Part shown: piece after piece, positions 6,305 to 8,528 of the stretch | How the letters are laid out: each line of letters begins with the position of its first letter | How positions within the stretch are numbered: the stretch's first letter is position 1 | Assembly (NCBI GenBank): GCA_021781625.1 | Contig: JAJXWL010000067.1 | Span: 1 to 8,528 of the forward strand | Length of the DNA stretch: 8,528 nucleotides | Direction of reading: 5' to 3' | Origin: a bacterium | GTDB taxonomy: Bacteria; Spirochaetota; Spirochaetia; JABEVK01 | The notes under the pieces: generated by a model | Seen by the model: the letters and a program-made list of their open reading frames with translations, nothing else | Told to the model about the DNA's origin: nothing | Database searches by the model: none | Position numbers and translations under genes: made by a program

Positions 6305-6910
6305 ATGGAACATTGGGATCACGCGGTTCAACACTTATCTTTAGACTCGGGCTTAGCCGTCCTTTTGGAAAAATACCCAGAACGCCTGACCGCCACCAGC
6401 GATGCCTTTCGCACCTTGGCCAACGCCATCGTGGGTCAGCAAATTTCGGTCAAAGCTGGGGATGCCATTTGGAACCGCCTTCAAGCTGGGTTGGGAATCC
6501 AGCCGGAAACCCTGGCCACAGCCAGCCTCGACACCTTGCGGAGCTTTGGCCTTTCGTCGCGCAAAGCTGAATACTTACAAGGTCTAGCCCAAGCCTTTCT
6601 GACCCAGAAGGTTCAACCAAAACTCTGGCCCCAAAAGAGCGACGAAGAAGTGATTCAAGAATTGATTAGTCTAAGGGGAATTGGCCGGTGGACCGCAGAA
6701 ATGCTGTTGATCTTCCACCTGAATCGACCAGATGTTTTACCTTTGGATGACATTGCCTTGGTCAGAGCGGCGGCCCAGCATTTTGGTTGGCCGCAAGACT
6801 CTGACGCGTCTCGTCGTTTGGCAGAACGGGCCCAAGCGTGGCGTCCCTGGAGGACAGTAGCAACCTGGATTTTGTGGCGGACTCAAGATCAAGAGCCCGT
6901 GCAATACTAA
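6305..6910 (+). CDS. AlkA-like DNA-3-methyladenine glycosylase II (HhH-GPD superfamily)
   Basis: The 201-residue cytoplasmic base-excision repair enzyme removes alkylated bases such as 3-methyladenine from DNA. The HhH-GPD core is visible. TLANAIVGQQISVKAG (residues 37-52) is the family helix, and LISLRGIGRWTAEMLL (120-135) is the helix-hairpin-helix that grips the DNA backbone. LPLDDIALVRA (145-155) carries the catalytic aspartate, D149, with D148 next to it. The closing helix WRPWRTVATWILWR (179-192) is typical of AlkA. There is no Fe-S cluster motif, separating it from Nth. At about 200 residues it lacks the N-terminal domain of E. coli AlkA, as is common in other bacteria. AAAGG (6291-6295) lies nine bases before ATG 6305; a TTG at 6296 sits too close to the SD. 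A second HhH glycosylase (nth) begins 1.3 kb downstream. Confidence 0.93.
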   Translation: MEHWDHAVQHLSLDSGLAVLLEKYPERLTATSDAFRTLANAIVGQQISVKAGDAIWNRLQAGLGIQPETLATASLDTLRSFGLSSRKAEYLQGLAQAFLTQKVQPKLWPQKSDEEVIQELISLRGIGRWTAEMLLIFHLNRPDVLPLDDIALVRAAAQHFGWPQDSDASRRLAERAQAWRPWRTVATWILWRTQDQEPVQY

Positions 6911-6915
6911 GAACA

Positions 6916-6948
6916 GCCTGAGACCAGCCCACGTGTCTGGCAATTTTT
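6916..6948 (+). terminator. Probable intrinsic terminator after the glycosylase gene
   Basis: GCCTGAGAC (6916-6924) pairs with GTGTCTGGC (6933-6941) at seven of nine positions around an eight-base loop, followed by AATTTTT. It starts five bases after the glycosylase stop. The left arm overlaps the 12-bp tRNA-end repeat at 6919-6930. Confidence 0.45.
6919..6930 (+). repeat. Left copy of the 12-bp direct repeat (att-like): TGAGACCAGCCC
   Basis: Identical to 8058-8069. Flanking bases differ on both sides (C/A before, A/G after), so the match ends precisely at the discriminator base of tRNA-Arg. It begins nine bases after the stop of the glycosylase gene. Confidence 0.6.
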
Positions 6949-6968
6949 CATGGCGAATAATGACAAGT

Positions 6969-6992
6969 TCACTTGACCAAATGGTAAAGTGA
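6969..6992 (+). promoter_or_regulatory. Near-perfect inverted repeat, likely operator of the toxin-antitoxin operon
   Basis: TCACTTGACC (6969-6978) and GGTAAAGTGA (6983-6992) are complementary at nine of ten positions around AAAT. The repeat covers the -35 hexamer and most of the spacer of the operon promoter. Autoregulation by antitoxin binding to a promoter palindrome is standard in type II toxin-antitoxin operons, which makes an operator the best reading. A second shorter inverted repeat, CAAGT-TC-ACTTG (6964-6975), overlaps its left arm. Confidence 0.6.
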
Positions 6993-7000
6993 GATAAATA
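6973..7000 (+). promoter_or_regulatory. Predicted promoter of the three-gene toxin-antitoxin operon
   Basis: TTGACC (6973-6978) and TAAATA (6995-7000) are separated by 16 bases; shifting one base gives AAATAT at 17. Transcription would begin near 7007, leaving a leader of about 43 bases that includes SD GGGAG (7038-7042). Confidence 0.5.
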
Positions 7001-7049
7001 TAGAAATGAAAGCATTCTTACTTGTCAAGATTTTAACGGGAGCGTACAA

Positions 7050-7376
7050 ATGAATGAAAGACAAGTTAAGTTTATTTTCAAGAAGCCAGAAGATCATCAA
7101 GTAAAATATGTGAATGGGGCTCAAGGTGGAGTAACTTTACAGGGTGAAATTGTCATAAACTTTTTTACAGAACATCCCATTCTACCTGAATCGCAAACTT
7201 TATATTTTTCAGAAAATAATGATCCAAAACAGACGAATATTACACCTCCCGATTTAGATGGATTAGCAGCGAGAGATGTTCATTCAAGCATAATTATGTC
7301 ATTGCATACAGCAAAAAGCATTAATAATTGGTTAGCATCCATTATTAATAAGTTGGAATCTATTCAAGGAAATTAG
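7050..7376 (+). CDS. 108-residue protein of unknown function, first gene of the toxin-antitoxin operon
   Basis: I do not recognise a function. The protein is soluble and charged, with an N-terminal beta-rich part (VKFIFKKPE, VKYVNGAQGG, GEIVINFFTEHPILPESQTL). A C-terminal helical part follows (RDVHSSIIMSLHTAKSINNWLASIINKLESI). The overall pattern of a GEI/VxNF strand and a final helix after an SxxxAKxxxxxL motif faintly recalls DUF3467-like proteins; this is a weak impression, not an assignment. SD GGGAG lies seven bases before the ATG. Only one base separates its stop from the next ATG, whose SD (AAGGA, 7366-7370) lies inside this gene, so expression is tied to the antitoxin. It may be a third component such as a regulator or chaperone, or a cargo gene. 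Confidence 0.75.
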   Translation: MNERQVKFIFKKPEDHQVKYVNGAQGGVTLQGEIVINFFTEHPILPESQTLYFSENNDPKQTNITPPDLDGLAARDVHSSIIMSLHTAKSINNWLASIINKLESIQGN

Positions 7377-7377
7377 A

Positions 7378-7689
7378 ATGACTTCATTAGTTGAAGATAC
7401 AAATACTGGCAAGGGCTTCAAAACAATAGACATTCCAGACTTAAATACCTACGATTATTTTAAAAAAAACAAGGAGCTATTTAATCATCAAAGCATGATC
7501 CATACAACATACTCTTTTTCCATACTGAACCATATTCAAGAACTCGAGTCTTTTGATCCCAACTTCTCAAATGAAAATTCCAAAAACAAGGAATCCTCCT
7601 TAATTGATACCGTCCTATTATTTTCAGAACAAGCTTTAGCTGAGGACTGGGAGAGACCAGAAGAAGATGAAGCTTGGAACAATTTATGA
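7378..7689 (+). CDS. Putative antitoxin of a MazF/PemK-type toxin
   Basis: The 103-residue acidic protein directly precedes, and overlaps by four bases (ATGA), a MazF/PemK-type toxin gene. Its C-terminus, LLFSEQALAEDWERPEEDEAWNNL at residues 80-103, matches the kind of short acidic tail seen in antitoxins encoded just before such toxins, and this segment probably wraps the toxin. The N-terminal three quarters are unlike anything I recognise. They include TIDIPDLNTYDYFKKN and HTTYSFSILNHIQELESF and could hold the DNA-binding or dimerisation part, but no clear AbrB or ribbon-helix-helix motif is visible. The start at 7378 has SD AAGGA seven bases upstream. Assignment as antitoxin rests on position, coupling and the acidic tail. 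Confidence 0.75.
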   Translation: MTSLVEDTNTGKGFKTIDIPDLNTYDYFKKNKELFNHQSMIHTTYSFSILNHIQELESFDPNFSNENSKNKESSLIDTVLLFSEQALAEDWERPEEDEAWNNL

Positions 7690-8024
7690 AAGGAAGTGTT
7701 GTTTTAGTTCCCTTCCCCTTCAGTAATCTGGCTGAGAGCAAAAAACGACCGGTTTTAGTTTTAGAAAAATGTGAAGCTGTTGTTCTAACTGACAAGGTAC
7801 AAGGTGCTGTTGTTTGTCAAATAACGTCTCAAGATTATCATAGCAACGGAATTAAGATAACTAATGCTGATTTTGAATCTGGGTCACTTGATAAAATAAG
7901 TTATGTTGTACCTTCCATGATTTTTACAATTAAAACAGAATTGATATTAAGACATCTTGCAAAACTAAAAAAAGACAAGCATAGCGAGATTGTTAATAAA
8001 ATAATTGACTCTATTAAAATCTAG
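7686..8024 (+). CDS. Type II toxin, MazF/PemK-like endoribonuclease
   Basis: The 112-residue protein has the size and N-terminal signature of the MazF/PemK (CcdB-fold) family: MKGSVVLVPFPFSNL (residues 1-15), then KKRPVLVL (19-26) with the conserved Arg before Pro. VCQITSQ (about 44-50) supplies the conserved polar residue on the following strand. Toxins of this family cleave single-stranded RNA at short sequences and halt growth when the antitoxin is lost. The end (LAKLKKDKHSEIVNKIIDSI) is the usual final helix. The start at 7686 overlaps the antitoxin stop as ATGA with a weak SD (GGA, 7676-7678). An in-frame ATG at 7674 would add four residues before the family's conserved MKGxV start and is rejected. 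It is the last gene of the AT-rich operon and ends 34 bases from the end of tRNA-Arg. Confidence 0.9.
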   Translation: MKGSVVLVPFPFSNLAESKKRPVLVLEKCEAVVLTDKVQGAVVCQITSQDYHSNGIKITNADFESGSLDKISYVVPSMIFTIKTELILRHLAKLKKDKHSEIVNKIIDSIKI

Positions 8025-8040
8025 CCTACAAAGGCGTAAG

Positions 8041-8057
8041 TCCTTACACTGTAAGGA
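8041..8057. repeat. Perfect 17-base inverted repeat abutting the tRNA-Arg 3' end
   Basis: TCCTTACA (8041-8048) and TGTAAGGA (8050-8057) are exact complements around a single C. A further GTAAG (8036-8040) upstream can pair with the internal CTTAC (8043-8047), giving two alternative hairpins. It starts at the base next to the tRNA discriminator. It may terminate or protect either the tRNA transcript or the toxin mRNA, or mark the recombination boundary; no U-tract follows on either strand. Confidence 0.6.
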
Positions 8058-8069
8058 TGAGACCAGCCC
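8058..8069 (+). repeat. Right copy of the 12-bp direct repeat (att-like) at the tRNA-Arg 3' end
   Basis: Identical to 6919-6930. On the minus strand it reads GGGCTGGTCTCA: the last four bases of the T stem, all seven bases of the 3' acceptor strand and the discriminator A. Confidence 0.6.
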
Positions 8070-8131
8070 GGCTCGAACGGGCGACCTACGGCTTAGAAGG
8101 CCGTTGCTCTATCCAGCTGAGCTATGGTCCC
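8058..8131 (-). tRNA. tRNA-Arg (anticodon TCT)
   Basis: The 74-base cloverleaf folds cleanly. The acceptor GGGACCA pairs with TGGTCTC (one G-U). D stem GCTC/GAGC, anticodon stem ACGGC/GCCGT with loop CTTCTAA, five-base variable loop AGGTC, and T stem GCCCG/CGGGC around TTCGAGC complete it. Anticodon TCT reads AGA/AGG arginine codons. Discriminator A73 is at 8058; CCA is not encoded (TCC follows). It lies six bases downstream of tRNA-Pro and is probably cotranscribed with it. Its 3' end is the right boundary of the toxin-antitoxin islet. Confidence 0.97.
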
Positions 8132-8137
8132 AATGTA

Positions 8138-8211
8138 TCGGGTTGGCCGGATTTGAACCGGCGAAATCTTGCTCCCAAAGCAAGCGTCGTAGACCGCTGG
8201 ACCACAACCCG
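8138..8211 (-). tRNA. tRNA-Pro (anticodon TGG)
   Basis: The 74-base cloverleaf has acceptor CGGGTTG/CAACCCG fully paired and D arm GTCC/CGAC with a C-C mismatch at 13-22. The anticodon stem is CTTGC/GCAAG with loop TTTGGGA, the variable loop is ATTTC, and the T stem is GCCGG/CCGGC around TTCAAAT. Anticodon TGG reads CCN proline codons, with G37 as usual for tRNA-Pro. Discriminator A at 8138; CCA is not encoded. It is the first gene of a two-tRNA unit. Confidence 0.96.
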
Positions 8212-8221
8212 TATCTTGGGC

Positions 8222-8251
8222 ATCATAATGAACATGGAAGATCACTGTCAA
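8222..8251 (-). promoter_or_regulatory. Strong stable-RNA-type promoter of the tRNA-Pro/tRNA-Arg unit
   Basis: On the minus strand, perfect TTGACA (8251-8246) and TATGAT (8227-8222) are 18 bases apart. They are followed by a GC-rich discriminator (GCCC), as in stringently controlled stable RNA promoters. The predicted start is near 8215, four bases before tRNA-Pro. The spacer contains both candidate start codons of the divergent nth gene. Confidence 0.65.
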
Positions 8252-8528
8252 CCCAATCCCGCAACAAATCAAATCGTCTCGATCCTTATAGAGCTGTATC
8301 CCGATACCTCTTCGTTTTTGACCTACCGGACTCCCTTCGAGTTATTGATCGCGGTGATTCTTTCGGCACAGTGCACCGACGCCATGGTGAATGAGGTGAC
8401 CCCTGGTCTCTTTCGGGCCTACCCTACCCCCTCAGCTTTGGCAGCCGCCCCTCTCCCCAGTCTCGAAAAACTTCTGTACTCCACCGGCTTCTACAAAGCT
8501 AAAGCGCAATATGTCAAAGAAACCTCAC
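8228..8528 (+). CDS. nth: Endonuclease III (DNA glycosylase/AP lyase), 5' part only
   Basis: The open frame runs from ATG 8228 to the window edge (100 codons). It matches the N-terminal third to half of endonuclease III: QIVSILIELYPDT, then TPFELLIAVILSAQCTD, VNEVTPGLFRAYPTPSALAAAPL and STGFYKAKAQYV. Nth removes oxidised pyrimidines and cleaves abasic sites in base-excision repair. The helix-hairpin-helix, catalytic Lys/Asp and Fe-S cysteines would lie beyond the window and cannot be checked. ATG 8234 is an alternative start two codons in; neither has a good SD. The start codons lie inside the divergent tRNA promoter, 16 bases from the tRNA-Pro 5' end, so nth's own promoter must overlap the tRNA genes or be shared read-through. 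Confidence 0.92.
   Translation, partial: MNMEDHCQPNPATNQIVSILIELYPDTSSFLTYRTPFELLIAVILSAQCTDAMVNEVTPGLFRAYPTPSALAAAPLPSLEKLLYSTGFYKAKAQYVKETS

Larger units (their letters stand above)
6919..8069. mobile_element. Putative tRNA-Arg-associated genomic islet carrying a toxin-antitoxin operon
   Basis: The stretch is bounded by a perfect 12-bp direct repeat whose right copy is the exact 3' end of tRNA-Arg. Its coding content is visibly AT-richer than the flanking glycosylase, S1 and nth genes. Geometry fits site-specific insertion at a tRNA 3' end: the tRNA stays intact at one boundary and a copy of its end lies at the other. No integrase or transposase is present inside, so it would be a passenger remnant or a non-autonomous element. 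This is inference from repeat, composition and gene content. Confidence 0.5.

Noticed and set aside
6259..6306. Sixteen-residue extension of the S1 protein from ATG 6306
   Set aside because: The start at 6258 has a well-spaced SD, and the longer form would overlap the divergent glycosylase start.
7674..7685. Earlier in-frame start for the toxin
   Set aside because: The four added residues precede the family's conserved MKGxV start, and ATG 7686 gives the classic ATGA overlap with the antitoxin.
8005..8394. 129-codon open frame on the plus strand across the tRNA region
   Set aside because: It runs antisense through both tRNA genes and overlaps the true nth start in a different frame; the product has no protein-like pattern.
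1..8528. CRISPR arrays, insertion sequences or transposase/integrase genes
   Set aside because: No regularly spaced repeats, no terminal inverted repeats with a transposase and no recombinase-like protein were seen on either strand.

Overview
The window looks like the chromosome of a Gram-negative bacterium of moderate GC content. It is compact, with short intergenic gaps, Shine-Dalgarno (SD)-led starts and tRNA genes that lack an encoded CCA. No marker fixes the phylum; the four-repeat S1 protein and overall style would fit a deltaproteobacterial or Bdellovibrionota-like lineage, but this is a weak guess.

Layout. (1) 1-719, minus strand: a decayed DUF4143/AAA ATPase gene. All its signature motifs survive but are spread over several frames with internal pieces missing. 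(2) 871-1677: an unrecognised polytopic membrane protein. (3) 1801-2930, minus strand: a three-gene operon of an NADPH-dependent FMN reductase, a four-helix membrane protein and a 54-residue ORF. The last is translationally coupled and looks like a DUF1801 protein with its centre removed. (4) 3038-5076, plus strand: a TetR-family repressor and a GH13 alpha-glucan hydrolase. Each has its own promoter, and both promoters carry the same 16-bp operator in exactly the same position between -35 and -10, so one repressor very probably controls both. (5) 5101-6258, minus strand: a four-repeat S1 RNA-binding protein, divergent from (6) 6305-6910, an AlkA-like 3-methyladenine DNA glycosylase. (7) 6919-8069: an AT-rich islet holding a three-gene operon (unknown 108-residue protein, antitoxin, MazF/PemK-type toxin) behind a near-perfect inverted repeat. 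It is flanked by a 12-bp direct repeat that equals the exact 3' end of tRNA-Arg. (8) 8058-8251, minus strand: tRNA-Pro(TGG) and tRNA-Arg(TCT) with a strong stable-RNA-like promoter. (9) 8228-8528: the 5' part of endonuclease III (nth), cut by the window edge.

The best candidate for something undescribed is the islet in (7). It looks like a very small integrase-less element inserted at the 3' end of a tRNA gene, carrying a toxin-antitoxin pair plus a conserved-looking third protein. The second most informative signal is the shared TetR operator geometry in (4), which also predicts a leaderless repressor mRNA. A third theme is gene decay by internal deletion, seen in both the DUF4143 gene and the DUF1801-like ORF.
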